Shown: one piece after another, positions 1 through 9,654 of the stretch | How positions within the stretch are numbered: position 1 is the first letter of the stretch | Layout of the letters: every line of letters begins with the position of its first letter | Assembly (NCBI GenBank): GCA_965222705.1 | Contig: CBDCUO010000035.1 | Coordinates: forward strand, 62,001 to 126,000 | Source of the DNA: JAFMDF01 sp965222705 | GTDB lineage: Bacteria; Bacteroidota; Bacteroidia; Chitinophagales; Saprospiraceae | Direction: 5' to 3' | DNA: 64,000 bases | Translations under genes and position numbers: made by a program | The notes under the pieces: model-generated | What the model saw: only the letters and a program-made list of their open reading frames with translations | Told to the model about the DNA's origin: nothing | Databases searched by the model: none

Positions 1-1214
1 GGTACCCTCGGCAAATGTTTGGCGGCATAAATATCGCCTTCAAAAATTTCAGGTGCTTCAATTTTATTTTTTATACCATCCAATCCAGAAGCCAGTGCGG
101 CTGCAAATGCCAAATAAGGATTGCAATCTGCTCCTGGAATGCGGCACTCGATTCGCAAACTCTGTCCTCCTCCCACTACTCGAAAACCCGCCGTTCGATT
201 ATCATACGACCAGGCCAAGCGAGTAGGTGCCCAGGAGCCATCTACATATCGCTTATAGGCATTAACTGTCGGCGCATAAAAGGGCATCACCTCTTCCACA
301 TGTGCGATCCAACCACCTAAAAACCAGAAAAAAATGTCCGAGCCTTTGACCGGTCCAAACTGTTTGTTTCCCACAAACGCATTCTTTCCATCTTTCCATA
401 AACTAATATGAATATGGCAGCTAGAGCCTGCTCGTTCTTCCTGATATTTCGCCATGAAAGTAACCGATATTCCCATAGCATCTGCCAATTCTTTTAAGCA
501 TTGTTTATAGACGATGTGCCGATCCGCCATTTCTAATATTTCTGCATACTGTACATTCAGTTCATGCTGCCCCAAACCCCATTCCCCTTTAGAGTTTTCA
601 ACGGGAACTCCTGAATTTTTTAAGTGCTTGCGAGCAGTTGCATTGAATTTTTCAACCCGAGTACCTTGTAAAATATGGTAATCTTCCAGATACCAACCCG
701 CTGGTTTTAAATCCCAAAAGTGCTGTTCAAAAGCTTGCCGGTAGCTCGTTTCAAAAATATAATATTCTAACTCAGAAGCAGCAAAACAGTTGAAATTCAA
801 TGACTTAGCCTCCAAAACTTGCTTTCTTAATATGGATCGTGGAGCTTCTTCTACCCAACTGTGGGTCTGTTCATTTTGTATATCGCAAATCACTAACGCT
901 GTCTTATTTAGCCAATTTGCCTTTCGCAAAGTTGCCAAGTCTGGCACTAGGTGAAAATCCCCATAGCCTAGCTCCCAATTAGCAAAGTCATAGCCAGGCA
1001 CTGGCTCCATTTCCATGTCTGTGGTAAGCAGATAATCACAGCCATGCGTGCCATTTTCAACAGCACTTTGAAGAAAAAACTCAGCATCGAATCGCTTGCC
1101 AACTAGTCGGCCGTAATGATCAGTAAAAGCAAGGATTATAGTCTCTATTTTGCCTTTAGAAATCTTTTTTTCCAATTGAGGGAGGCTTAGTTTTCCTTTT
1201 ATTTTTATAGCCAT
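1..1214 (-). CDS. Glutamine synthetase family protein (3' end missing)
   Basis: ATP-dependent ammonia or amine ligase of the glutamine synthetase fold, cut by the left window edge. The ATG at 1214 opens 404 codons with no stop, against the usual 440-460. Visible are the beta-grasp N-terminus (about 20-110) and catalytic-domain motifs: SELEYYIFE (147-155) and GQHELN (215-220) for metal binding, HIH (267-269) for ATP, and NRTAGFR and RIECRIPGAD (339-363) for phosphate and glutamate contacts. The short N-terminal domain and SWAPTRLAW segment look more like the gamma-glutamylpolyamine synthetase (PuuA/GlnA3-like) branch than housekeeping GlnA, so a role in polyamine or other amine breakdown is possible. 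It is divergent from lepB. The family is certain; the substrate is inferred. Confidence 0.9.
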   Translation of the reverse strand, partial: MAIKIKGKLSLPQLEKKISKGKIETIILAFTDHYGRLVGKRFDAEFFLQSAVENGTHGCDYLLTTDMEMEPVPGYDFANWELGYGDFHLVPDLATLRKANWLNKTALVICDIQNEQTHSWVEEAPRSILRKQVLEAKSLNFNCFAASELEYYIFETSYRQAFEQHFWDLKPAGWYLEDYHILQGTRVEKFNATARKHLKNSGVPVENSKGEWGLGQHELNVQYAEILEMADRHIVYKQCLKELADAMGISVTFMAKYQEERAGSSCHIHISLWKDGKNAFVGNKQFGPVKGSDIFFWFLGGWIAHVEEVMPFYAPTVNAYKRYVDGSWAPTRLAWSYDNRTAGFRVVGGGQSLRIECRIPGADCNPYLAFAAALASGLDGIKNKIEAPEIFEGDIYAAKHLPRV

Positions 1215-1385
1215 TTTTTTACAGTTTATTACTTTTTGACAACAAGATAAGTAAAGGATCAATAAATTTTACAATAGGGTCGATGAAAGGGTGTATCTAA
1301 ATTTTCTTCAGCCCTTAGAAACGCAATTTTTGTCCAAAGGTCATTTCTTTAGTGCGACTTAACTTCCGCACTTCTCAAATTCGTT

Positions 1386-1393
1386 TATATTTG
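1386..1393 (+). promoter_or_regulatory. Bacteroidota-type -7 element (TATATTTG) upstream of lepB
   Basis: TATATTTG matches the Bacteroidota primary-sigma -7 consensus TAnnTTTG and lies 60 bp before the lepB ATG, in the 239-bp divergent region. No clear TTTG -33 element is seen at the expected distance, so this rests on the -7 match alone. Confidence 0.5.
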
Positions 1394-1453
1394 CAAAAAT
1401 TTTTTCAAGCATATTCAAGTGCTAATCTTCGAATATTGAATCAATTCATCTAA

Positions 1454-3232
1454 ATGACCATTTTATATTTTCTTATTATTTCCTACATCTTACTGAGCAT
1501 TAGTCTCCGAAAAATTTTCGAGAAAGCGGGAGTACCTCCTAATAAAGCCTTGATACCAGGAGTAAATTTTGTGGAGTGGTGCAAAATAATTGGGCGAACT
1601 AAGTGGTGGGCAGCTTGGCTTCTTTTTCCAATAGTCAACATTTTCATTTTTGCAGGAATGGCGGTTGACCTGGTTCGATCCTTTAAAAAATATTCCTTTT
1701 GGGATAGTGCGTTAGCGGTCATATATGCCCCTTTGTCCTTTTTTAAAATCGGTGCCAACAAAAATGATAAATATGACGGCCCCGCTTTGAAAAAAGAGGC
1801 TGCTTATCAAACAAAAATCGCAGAGGCCATCAAGAAAAAAGAAGAATATAAACTCAAAAAACTGGTTGAAAAAAACCCTTATAAAAAATCTCAATTCAGA
1901 GAATGGGTAGAAGCAATCATTTTTGCCGTTTTTGCCGCCGCTTTTATCCGAATGTTTCTGATCGAAGCTTATGTCATCCCCACCTCTTCCATGGAAGGGT
2001 CTTTGCTCGTAGGAGATTATTTGTTTGTGAGCAAAGCACACTATGGTATTCGGACCCCTAAAACAGTAGCCATGGTGCCACTTCTGCATAATAGAATTCC
2101 ATTTATAAATAAAGAATCTTACCTTGAAAAGCCCAATTTACCCTTTTATCGCCTGCCCGCCTTAGAGCGTATTGATCGCTACGACCCTGTTGTTTTTAAT
2201 TATCCAGAAGGGGATAGCGTTTATGTGACCCCTGGCAGAACCTGGAGCGTTTATGATTATCAAAGGGGGGCAATACCACAAAACATTGCAGCAGCTATTA
2301 GCCAAAAAAGGTTAGAATTGGTGACGCGCCCGCTGGACAAAATGGATCATTATATCAAGCGTTGTGTCGGTTTGCCCGGTGATTCTCTGCAAATTATTGA
2401 TCGTCAATTATTTATAAATGGTAAAAAAGTAGAGGATCCAAGCCACATCCAATTTCGATATTTAGTCAAGCACAATAAAGGGCAGATCAATGATCGAAAT
2501 TTTGACGATTGGGGCATTACTCCTGAAGATAGAACTTATTATAATGACGGCACCAACCCCGAATCCCAAACGCATAAAATGCTGGTACTTTCTAATGAGC
2601 AAAAAGAAAGGATTCAAGCAATGGATGCCAGCATTGAAATCATTCCAAATGACATGTATTGGGTAGCGTTGCCAACGGACTTTAATAGAGCAAACTTGCA
2701 AAAATGGGGTATTGAAAATAGCAATCTACGACATAGCACCTCCGCTACTCGTTTATTATTAACTTTGAAAACAGAACAAGTAGATTCTCTTAGAGCTAAT
2801 AACTTAAAAGTAGAATATAATTACGAGGCCGACCGCTTATTCCCACATGATCCCCAAAATTATCCCAATCAATCCACGGATAATTATGGGCCCATTTACA
2901 TTCCCAAAAAAGGAGCAACGATTATCGTCACTCCTGAAAGTATTGCTCCATACAAACGTATTATTAGCGTTTATGAAAATAACAAACTGGAAATTAAAAA
3001 TGGAAGGGTCTTTATCAATGACCAACAAACGACTCAATATACTTTTAAGCAAAATTATTACTGGATGATGGGGGATAATCGGCATAATTCTGAAGATTCT
3101 AGGGTATGGGGCTATGTACCAGCAGTAAACATTGTGGGAAAACCACTCTTTATTTGGTGGTCTACCAAAAATGGAAATGTTGGAAATGGTATCAACTGGA
3201 GTCGAATTTTTTCTTCTGCAGATAAAAAATAA
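1454..3232 (+). CDS. lepB: Signal peptidase I (large Bacteroidota form)
   Basis: Membrane-bound serine-lysine peptidase that removes signal peptides from exported proteins. At 592 residues it is about twice the length of E. coli LepB. The N-terminal 100 residues carry two hydrophobic segments of the DUF5684 kind; a charged linker and a third membrane segment (about 152-170) precede the catalytic domain. The nucleophile is Ser179 in PTSSMEGS, the general base is Lys302 in HYIKRCVGLPGD, and GDNRHNSEDSR (540-550) is the last conserved box. Roughly 200 residues of inserted periplasmic sequence lie between Lys302 and that box. The OmpA-like lipoprotein starts 30 bp downstream, so the two may be cotranscribed. 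All catalytic boxes are intact. Confidence 0.95.
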   Translation: MTILYFLIISYILLSISLRKIFEKAGVPPNKALIPGVNFVEWCKIIGRTKWWAAWLLFPIVNIFIFAGMAVDLVRSFKKYSFWDSALAVIYAPLSFFKIGANKNDKYDGPALKKEAAYQTKIAEAIKKKEEYKLKKLVEKNPYKKSQFREWVEAIIFAVFAAAFIRMFLIEAYVIPTSSMEGSLLVGDYLFVSKAHYGIRTPKTVAMVPLLHNRIPFINKESYLEKPNLPFYRLPALERIDRYDPVVFNYPEGDSVYVTPGRTWSVYDYQRGAIPQNIAAAISQKRLELVTRPLDKMDHYIKRCVGLPGDSLQIIDRQLFINGKKVEDPSHIQFRYLVKHNKGQINDRNFDDWGITPEDRTYYNDGTNPESQTHKMLVLSNEQKERIQAMDASIEIIPNDMYWVALPTDFNRANLQKWGIENSNLRHSTSATRLLLTLKTEQVDSLRANNLKVEYNYEADRLFPHDPQNYPNQSTDNYGPIYIPKKGATIIVTPESIAPYKRIISVYENNKLEIKNGRVFINDQQTTQYTFKQNYYWMMGDNRHNSEDSRVWGYVPAVNIVGKPLFIWWSTKNGNVGNGINWSRIFSSADKK

Positions 3233-3262
3233 CTTATTAAAAATTTTTATAAAAATCCAGCT

Positions 3263-4186
3263 ATGAATTTAACAACAAAACTCTTGACTTTCCTATCGTT
3301 TTGCTTGATAATGACTTCTTGTATCAGCAAAAAGCAATATGATTTATTACAGACCGAACTGGACGTGGCCAATAAAGACCTAGGGGTATGTGGCGAAAAA
3401 CTGAATGATTACATGAGCCAAATAGCACTGTGTGAACAAGAAAAAGAAAAGCTCAAAGGAGATATTAGAACAGCTCAAAGCAATTTACAACTGCGCCAAG
3501 AACAAATTGACGACCTTAAAGAGCAAATTGCAGATATTCGATCTCAGCGGGATAAACAAGTAGAGCAGGTGGGTGACCTGACAGTGCTTTCTCAATCCGC
3601 CAATGAAAATATTAGAGAAACACTCTCTCAATTGGAGCAAAAAGATAAGTACATCAATTTATTGCAAGCGGCAAAGACCAAAGCTGACTCGATTAACCTA
3701 GCTTTGGCAGTCAATCTGAAAAGCGTACTAAATGAAGGTATTGAAGACAATGATGTAGAGGTAAAAGTTGACAAAACGGTTGTTTTTATCAATCTTTCAG
3801 ACAAAATGCTGTACAATAGCGGAAGTGCAATTATCACCGAAAGGGCAAAAGGCGTTTTGGGTAAAATTGCTACAATCATCGAATCCAGACCTGATCTAGA
3901 AGTGATGGTCGAAGGATATACAGATAATATTCCGATTAAGTCCGATTGTCTCTCTGACAATTGGGATTTGAGTGTCAAAAGGGCAACTTCAGTAGTGCGA
4001 ATACTCCAAAAAGATTATAATATTGATCCTAATAGGTTAATTGCTGCCGGACGTGGCGAATATAACGCACTAGCCAGCAATGACACCTATGAAGGTCGAG
4101 CAACCAACCGTCGAACCAGAATCATCATCTTGCCAAAAATTGATCAGTTTTACGATTTACTGAACCCTGATGCCATACCTGAATAA
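3263..4186 (+). CDS. OmpA-family lipoprotein with coiled coil
   Basis: Predicted outer-membrane lipoprotein that binds peptidoglycan. The signal peptide ends in a lipobox (IMTSC, Cys20). Residues about 25-140 are heptad-rich (many E, K, Q and L) and probably form a coiled coil. The C-terminal 150 residues are an OmpA/MotB domain, with VEGYTDNIPI, the NWDLSVKRA segment and AAGRGEYNALASND followed by NRRTRI, the usual peptidoglycan-contact residues. The arrangement is that of a tether between the outer membrane and the wall. It lies 30 bp after lepB, and a hairpin follows it. The exact partner is unknown. Confidence 0.9.
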   Translation: MNLTTKLLTFLSFCLIMTSCISKKQYDLLQTELDVANKDLGVCGEKLNDYMSQIALCEQEKEKLKGDIRTAQSNLQLRQEQIDDLKEQIADIRSQRDKQVEQVGDLTVLSQSANENIRETLSQLEQKDKYINLLQAAKTKADSINLALAVNLKSVLNEGIEDNDVEVKVDKTVVFINLSDKMLYNSGSAIITERAKGVLGKIATIIESRPDLEVMVEGYTDNIPIKSDCLSDNWDLSVKRATSVVRILQKDYNIDPNRLIAAGRGEYNALASNDTYEGRATNRRTRIIILPKIDQFYDLLNPDAIPE

Positions 4187-4225
4187 TTGACAATCCAAAT
4201 TAATCCAATCGAATGATTGCCTACC

Positions 4226-4255
4226 TGTGGTCGGATGGTGTGCCATTCGACCACA
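4226..4255. terminator. Bidirectional hairpin between convergent genes
   Basis: A 13-bp stem (TGTGGTCGGATGG with CCATTCGACCACA, one G-T pair) closes a 4-base loop between the OmpA-like stop (4186) and the glucosidase stop (4271). No long T-run follows on either strand, so it may stop transcription weakly or stabilise 3' ends. Confidence 0.5.
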
Positions 4256-4270
4256 GAGCATTTTACTTTC

Positions 4271-6232
4271 TTACAAATGTTCTAATACCATAATCAAAGC
4301 CCCCACAGACCAGGCTTGTTGGATCGTGCCTCTCCCCTCTTTTGGCATTTGCCCATCAAAAATTTCTGAGATGCAGTGAATGCCGTTCGATTGGTAAAAG
4401 TGATTTTCTAATGCCTTTATTTCTGCGCTTACCTTTTCTTTTGCTTTCTGACTATATTGGTTTAGTTTAAGGTAAGCTAGCCAGTAATCACCCAATAGAA
4501 AAGACCAAGCCGTCCCCTGATGATAGGCGGTGTCCCGTTCCCACTGACTACCCTTATAAATGGGTTTAAACTCAGTAGCTTCCGGCGACAAGGAACGCAA
4601 GCCATAAGGCGTAAAAAGGTGATTCTTAACGGTTTCCAATACTTTTTGTTCTTGCTGTCTATTCAATAGTGAAAAAGGCAGGCTCAAGACAAATATCTGA
4701 TTCGGACGAATAGAATCATCTACTTTTTTATTGAAAATGATGACATCATTCAAGTAGTTCTTCTCATTATAAAAATAAGCAGCAAAGTGTCTTTTAAGTA
4801 ATCGAGAAATGGCGGTACATTTTTTTAAAATTTCTGTGTCAACTGGCAGATTTAAATTCTTTTGAAAATATTGGAAAATTAGCAGGGCATTATACCATAA
4901 AGCCTGTATTTCCACGGCACAGCCTTGTCGAGGGGTCACTACGTGATTGCCTACTTTCGCATCCATCCAGGTCAATTGAAGTCCCGCTGCTCCGGCAGAT
5001 AGAAACCCTTCTGGAGTAACTCGAATATTATACCTTGTCCCTTCAAAATGAGCCCATAAAATGCCTGCCAAATCCTCGTAAACCATTTCAATGAAGTCAC
5101 TATCTCGAAATTTCTTATAGTATTCATACAAAGCCACAAATAGCCATAAGGTGGCATCCACTGTATTATATTCCACCTCATCTTGTTCACTATCTGGAAA
5201 GCGATTGGGCAACATTCCCCTATTTAAGTACTTGAGAAAAGTGCGAACAATAGATTGGCAAATTTCTTTTTTACCCGTAGCAATACAGAGACCTCTCAAT
5301 GCAATCATCGTATCTCTTCCCCAATCCGTAAACCAATGATAGCCAGCTAAAATGGAGTAACTATCCGTCGCTTTTCTCTTGACGATAAATTGATCCGCAG
5401 CCAGCAATAAGTCATCTAAAAAGGGATTTTTCTTATTTCTTGATTTTAAGCTTTTTAAACGTTTTAATGCTTCCTTTTTTAAGCGTTCTGGGTTTTGGTT
5501 TAAGAGATCGGGATTGGTAGATAACAATAGGTAAATTGCGTTCCCTGGAGCAAGCAAAGTTTTGACTTTACCAATGACGTAAGCATCTTCGTGATAGTCC
5601 AACCCCCTATATCGCTCCTTTTCCAACTCAATGTTTTTCATCCAGTATCGCTGTTCTTCAAAGTCCCCTTCGGAATACCTAATGTACAAAGGCATCGCTT
5701 TATAACGAGAATAAACTATTAAGCTTTGCCCCATTTTTTCATAATAAAAGTCAAAGACCCTTCCTTCTTTAAAGAGTCCATGATAGTCCCGATCAACCAA
5801 AAAGGGCGTAAGCGAAAGGGGAAAAGAAGTACTCCCAGCATTTTTATATTCTACGATCGTTGCATTTTCTCCATAAACCATAAAAACGGTCTTCTCCAAT
5901 TTATTTCCGTCCACCTCATAAGTAAACTTTGGTAAGGGCTTTCGCTCGAATGCAGTCAGATATCGATAGCCTTTAGGATGAATGGCATTGGGGTATTGAT
6001 TGGAGGATATTTCAATGTCGGTATCTCTCCATAGCGAAATAGATGCTTCTATTTTTGACACTAAAATTTTACGATTTGTTGGGGGATTTAAAGAAGCCAC
6101 CAACATCCCATGATAACGACGGGCATTAGCCCCTGATAAAGTTCCGGAGGCATATCCACCAATACCATTAGTAATCAGCCATTCCTTAGAATGGAGCATC
6201 TCAAAATCTGGATTGGTAAATCGAAAGGTCAT
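4271..6232 (-). CDS. Amylo-alpha-1,6-glucosidase / glycogen debranching-type enzyme (GH133-like)
   Basis: Predicted to hydrolyse alpha-1,6 branch glucose from glycogen or related glucans in the cytoplasm; no signal peptide is visible. The 653 residues match the bacterial two-domain form: an N-terminal beta-sandwich (GDE_N type, about 1-260, with EWLITNGIGGYASGT near the start) and a C-terminal (alpha/alpha)6 barrel. The barrel begins near WFTDWGRDTMIALRGL (about 300-315) and includes GSQWERDTAYHQGTAWSFLLG (split here for length: GSQWERDTAY and HQGTAWSFLLG) and the final AWSVGALI. It starts 39 bp after the upstream S10 peptidase gene, so the two probably share a transcript, although no functional link is obvious. 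Confidence 0.9.
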   Translation of the reverse strand: MTFRFTNPDFEMLHSKEWLITNGIGGYASGTLSGANARRYHGMLVASLNPPTNRKILVSKIEASISLWRDTDIEISSNQYPNAIHPKGYRYLTAFERKPLPKFTYEVDGNKLEKTVFMVYGENATIVEYKNAGSTSFPLSLTPFLVDRDYHGLFKEGRVFDFYYEKMGQSLIVYSRYKAMPLYIRYSEGDFEEQRYWMKNIELEKERYRGLDYHEDAYVIGKVKTLLAPGNAIYLLLSTNPDLLNQNPERLKKEALKRLKSLKSRNKKNPFLDDLLLAADQFIVKRKATDSYSILAGYHWFTDWGRDTMIALRGLCIATGKKEICQSIVRTFLKYLNRGMLPNRFPDSEQDEVEYNTVDATLWLFVALYEYYKKFRDSDFIEMVYEDLAGILWAHFEGTRYNIRVTPEGFLSAGAAGLQLTWMDAKVGNHVVTPRQGCAVEIQALWYNALLIFQYFQKNLNLPVDTEILKKCTAISRLLKRHFAAYFYNEKNYLNDVIIFNKKVDDSIRPNQIFVLSLPFSLLNRQQEQKVLETVKNHLFTPYGLRSLSPEATEFKPIYKGSQWERDTAYHQGTAWSFLLGDYWLAYLKLNQYSQKAKEKVSAEIKALENHFYQSNGIHCISEIFDGQMPKEGRGTIQQAWSVGALIMVLEHL

Positions 6233-6271
6233 ATCTGGATTTGAAGCTTGCAGCCTTACTGCTTCCCAATG

Positions 6272-7750
6272 TTAATATTTGGCTGGCTGATCCGGTGCCG
6301 GTGTAGATTTTTTAATAAAATCTCGAATGTGGTCATTTGCCAAAGCCAAATCTTCTTGCCGCAAATACATCATATGTCCGCTTCGATAACCTTCAAAACG
6401 CAAACGGTCTTTCATTTTTCCGCTCGGATCCAACTGCCATAAGGTATATTTTGCATTAAAATACTGAGTAGCACCGTCAAAGTAACCAGACTGAACCATC
6501 ACATTCAAGTAAGGATTTTGGGCCATTGCTTGCCGCAAATTTTCACCCGTATTGTCATTGCTTCTATCCCAAGGGCGCACCGGTCCAAACATATTATATT
6601 TTATGTCCGTAACAAAATTTAATTCATTTCTAAAATAGTAGTTGATAGCAGGGGTAAAAGCATGAAGCCAGGAAGTTAACTCTGAATTAAAATCAGGACG
6701 ATCACCGCCATCCTTGCGATCAATTCCCTTATAGCGAGAGTCCAAGCGACCTACGGTAAAACCATCGTCTCTCAATAATTCCTTCCAAAAAAAAGAAGTC
6801 GGTATATTTAAATTGTACTGTAATATGGCTTTTTCAGAAAGCCCTGAGTAATAAGCCATTCGAGCAGCAACTTCTTTCCGTTTTTCAGTTTCCAAAAAGC
6901 CGCCTTTTGTCAAAGCAGGAATCAGTTCATTAATAGTATAGTTTTCTACTTCCGGCAGAATCTCATCCAGGTCTTTATCCTGTAATTCTGGATTTAGGGC
7001 TTTCTGATACCAAGCGGCAGCCGTAAAATAAGGTAACTGATTAGCAGCCCCAACTGGGCCGTCTCTTTTAACTCCCAAACTTGTAGGGGATACCAAAATA
7101 ACGCCGTTCAGATACATCCATTGGCGGTTTTGTAATTCTAAAGCCAATCCGGAAACCCTTGTTGTGCCGTAGCTTTCGCCAATCAAATATTTAGGGGACC
7201 GCCAGCGGTTTGCTCGGGTCACAAAGGTATTAATCCAATCAGCGAGGTATTTTATATCGGCATTGACCCCAAAAAAGGTAGATTTTTTAACTTCTTTATC
7301 CAAAATTCTAGAATAGCCCGTATTGACAGGATTGACAAAAACAATGTCCGCTACATCAATAATCGAATGTGGATTTTTCCGAATGCCATAAGGTTGTATT
7401 GGAAACCCTTCGTCGTTTATTTCTAAAATCTGAGGGCCTGTATAGGCAATATGCATCCAGACAGAAGCGGAACCCGGACCGCCATTAAAAGAAATCATCA
7501 AAGGTCGAGTTGCTCGATTGACGACATCTGTCCGTTCATAATAGGTATAAAAAAGGGAGGCAATGGGCTTACCGTCTTCATTCCAAACAGGCTGGGTCCC
7601 ACAAGTAGCTTTGTACAAAACTCGCTGTCCTTTTATGCTTACTTCGTGAAAAGAGACTACGCTTGTATCAATGGGTAACAACCGATTTTGGGCAAAAAAT
7701 TGGGCGTTGGAAAAGATCAAAAGAATTAAGATTAGCTTTGTTCGTTCCAT
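6272..7750 (-). CDS. Secreted S10-family serine carboxypeptidase
   Basis: Serine carboxypeptidase of the alpha/beta-hydrolase S10 family, which removes C-terminal residues from peptides outside the cytoplasm. A signal peptide covers residues 1-20 (ending FFAQ). The oxyanion-hole segment FNGGPGSASVW is at 88-98. The nucleophile is Ser193 in GESYGTTR, with probable Asp425 (SGYFDGAT) and His459 (GHMMYLR) completing the triad. The length of 492 is normal for bacterial members. It is the first gene of a likely two-gene transcript with the glucosidase 39 bp downstream. The start chosen gives a clean signal peptide. Confidence 0.93.
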   Translation of the reverse strand: MERTKLILILLIFSNAQFFAQNRLLPIDTSVVSFHEVSIKGQRVLYKATCGTQPVWNEDGKPIASLFYTYYERTDVVNRATRPLMISFNGGPGSASVWMHIAYTGPQILEINDEGFPIQPYGIRKNPHSIIDVADIVFVNPVNTGYSRILDKEVKKSTFFGVNADIKYLADWINTFVTRANRWRSPKYLIGESYGTTRVSGLALELQNRQWMYLNGVILVSPTSLGVKRDGPVGAANQLPYFTAAAWYQKALNPELQDKDLDEILPEVENYTINELIPALTKGGFLETEKRKEVAARMAYYSGLSEKAILQYNLNIPTSFFWKELLRDDGFTVGRLDSRYKGIDRKDGGDRPDFNSELTSWLHAFTPAINYYFRNELNFVTDIKYNMFGPVRPWDRSNDNTGENLRQAMAQNPYLNVMVQSGYFDGATQYFNAKYTLWQLDPSGKMKDRLRFEGYRSGHMMYLRQEDLALANDHIRDFIKKSTPAPDQPAKY

Positions 7751-7838
7751 TTTTCTGTAATGTTTTGTATGAATAGTAGCTGTGGTGATTTAATGGACTT
7801 GTTCAAATTTATTTACAAACAAGTCTAATGTAAAATAA

Positions 7839-7876
7839 AAAAGGGCTATTCCGCTAAATTACGAAATAGCCCTTTT
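7839..7876 (-). terminator. Rho-independent terminator of rpsT
   Basis: Read on the minus strand, a perfect 12-bp stem (AAAAGGGCTATT with AATAGCCCTTTT) with a 14-base loop ends in a T-rich run. It lies 24 bp past the rpsT stop. Confidence 0.85.
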
Positions 7877-7900
7877 GAAGCAAATAATCAACCATTTTAG

Positions 7901-8155
7901 TTAGGATAAACCATTAACATATTTGGTTAATTTTCCTTTCAAGTTGGCGGCTTTGTTTTTGTGCCAACTGTTTCTTTTTGCCAGGCGGTCAATCATAGAA
8001 ATGACTTTCGGTAAAAACTTTTCCGCTTCTGCTTTATCTTCTATTTCTCTTAAAGTCTTTATAGCAGTACGCGTTGTTTTTTTATAATAGCGATTTGCCA
8101 CTCGCTTTTTGGCGTCTTGCCTAATTCGCTTTTTTGCCGATTTATGATGTGCCAT
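7901..8155 (-). CDS. rpsT: 30S ribosomal protein S20
   Basis: Primary 16S rRNA-binding protein of the small ribosomal subunit. The 84-residue, highly basic chain begins MAHHKSAKKRIRQDAKKR, which is characteristic of S20, and continues as three helices with the conserved KKNSWHKNKAANLK-like stretch (RNSWHKNKAANLKGKL here). Length and start are as expected. It has its own -7 element (8241-8248) and terminator, so it appears to be a single-gene transcript between unrelated genes. Confidence 0.97.
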   Translation of the reverse strand: MAHHKSAKKRIRQDAKKRVANRYYKKTTRTAIKTLREIEDKAEAEKFLPKVISMIDRLAKRNSWHKNKAANLKGKLTKYVNGLS

Positions 8156-8240
8156 ATTTTAGTTATTGATTCTTCGACTACAGGATTTGTCAAAGAAGGA
8201 GTTATTTTAAACTTCTTGATTATTTTGAAAAATTGGAGTG

Positions 8241-8248
8241 CAAATGTA
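8241..8248 (-). promoter_or_regulatory. rpsT: Bacteroidota -7 element (TACATTTG) for rpsT
   Basis: On the minus strand TACATTTG is an exact TAnnTTTG match, 85 bp before the rpsT ATG, just past the terminator of the preceding gene. A T-rich tract stands where a -33 TTTG would be. Confidence 0.6.
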
Positions 8249-8267
8249 GAACTTTTCTTCATTAAAA

Positions 8268-8288
8268 AAAACGGCCCTTGGCAGTTTT
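8268..8288 (-). terminator. Terminator of the diheme peroxidase gene
   Basis: On the minus strand AAAAC, a mismatch, then GCC pairs across a 3-base loop, and a run of eight T follows (complement of 8264-8271). It lies 20 bp after the peroxidase stop at 8308. Confidence 0.7.
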
Positions 8289-8307
8289 TTCTATTAATTC
8301 AACTGTT

Positions 8308-9654
8308 CTATTCGCTACAACCTAATTCAATTTGAGAAAACAAATCATTATTGGGAAAACAATAACCCGAAAGTACTTGCTCTGGCACATAGCGCAACAA
8401 ATCGGGATCGCGAAGTCCTGTTTCTAAAAAAGCGGTTAAATCTTCTACCTGTTCATCCGTTAAATTTAAGGGTTTGAACTGTCGGGCAATTTGTTCGGCA
8501 GGAACATTTGGATTCTCAGGAACGCCTTCATTAAAGTATTCTACAACCTCTTTTAAAGTCGTTTTGCTACTTCCATGAAAATAAAAAGGGGCATCGCCCA
8601 AATTGTATAACTGTGGGATTTTAAATTTATAATAATCTTCTGCTCGTCTAGTAAATTCGCCTCTGCCTAAATTCTTGGCATCATCTGCGGAGGTATTAAA
8701 AGCGCGCCCAGTTTGATACAAGTCATTAACACCAACTGCGTAAAACTCATTGGCACCGAGGTTGGGCTCTTTATGACAATGATAGCATTTAGCATCACTA
8801 AAAAATAATAAAGCACCTCGTTTTTCCTGTTCGGTCATTGCATTTTTATCCCCTTTTAAATATTCCTGAAAAGGTGCTTTATTGGACATAAGGGTTCTCA
8901 AATAAGCAGAAATGGCAAAGCTCGTCGTTTTTTCAGAATATCGTTCCGACACCTCTACCTCTCCAAAAGCTTCATCATAATACTGCCGATATCCGTAATC
9001 ATCCAGCACTTCCTCTGTAATATCCATGCGATGCAATTTCAGTCCTTCTATATTCTGACTTTCTAAAGCGGCTAATCCTTCTTTGTTAACTTCTAAAAAG
9101 GGATCTAATTCCCAAAGTTCTTCCGTGCCTAGATTTGCATCTTTGCTACCAAAACGGCCGTTCCAGGTCGTATTTTTTACAAAAGCAACATTTAAAACGC
9201 TCAAAGGTCGAACGCCTTGTACATCCATCTCGTAATCTCGATAAGCGGCTAATTTTCCTCGATTTTCTCCATTTTGTCCAAATCCAATACCGCCATCTGC
9301 GATGCCTTGTACGCCTCCCGGTCGAAAACCAGCAGTAGGCACATGGCAAGAAGCGCAAGAATACGTTTTCTTCCCTGCCTCTTTAAAAGGGGACAAAGCT
9401 AAACCCGTTTCAAAAAATAACATTTGGCCTAACTTGACCTTCTCGGCAGTTATAGGATTATGGGAATCTTGAGGAATGGAAGCAAAATCGTTGCTTTCAG
9501 GCAAGAGAAAGTAGTCGGTGTCATTAGCTTTGGAAGCCCGAACCAAGGCAGAAGCCAGTAATTGGTCCAAAGGAGTGTCCAAGTAAATTTTATCCTGCGT
9601 ACAAGCTGCAATTAATAAAGCGATAAACAAAAATACAAGTAGCCGCAATTTCAT
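8308..9654 (-). CDS. Diheme cytochrome c peroxidase / MauG-family lipoprotein
   Basis: Predicted periplasm-facing diheme c-type protein that reduces peroxide or carries out MauG-like oxidations. I start it at the ATG at 9654, not at the longer in-frame ATG at 9738, because MKLRLLVFLFIALLIAACTQ is then a proper lipoprotein signal with Cys18 as anchor. With that start, the heme motifs are CASCH at 100-104 and CYHCH at 290-294. The family's tryptophan/proline-rich regions lie between them (for example RPLSVLNVAFVKNTTWNGRF). The length of 448 fits. It is a single gene with its own terminator. The physiological electron donor is not evident from its neighbours. Confidence 0.9.
   Translation of the reverse strand: MKLRLLVFLFIALLIAACTQDKIYLDTPLDQLLASALVRASKANDTDYFLLPESNDFASIPQDSHNPITAEKVKLGQMLFFETGLALSPFKEAGKKTYSCASCHVPTAGFRPGGVQGIADGGIGFGQNGENRGKLAAYRDYEMDVQGVRPLSVLNVAFVKNTTWNGRFGSKDANLGTEELWELDPFLEVNKEGLAALESQNIEGLKLHRMDITEEVLDDYGYRQYYDEAFGEVEVSERYSEKTTSFAISAYLRTLMSNKAPFQEYLKGDKNAMTEQEKRGALLFFSDAKCYHCHKEPNLGANEFYAVGVNDLYQTGRAFNTSADDAKNLGRGEFTRRAEDYYKFKIPQLYNLGDAPFYFHGSSKTTLKEVVEYFNEGVPENPNVPAEQIARQFKPLNLTDEQVEDLTAFLETGLRDPDLLRYVPEQVLSGYCFPNNDLFSQIELGCSE

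Noticed and set aside
15..320. 101-codon plus-strand ORF at the left edge
   Set aside because: It lies antisense within the glutamine synthetase-family gene and has no coding signature.
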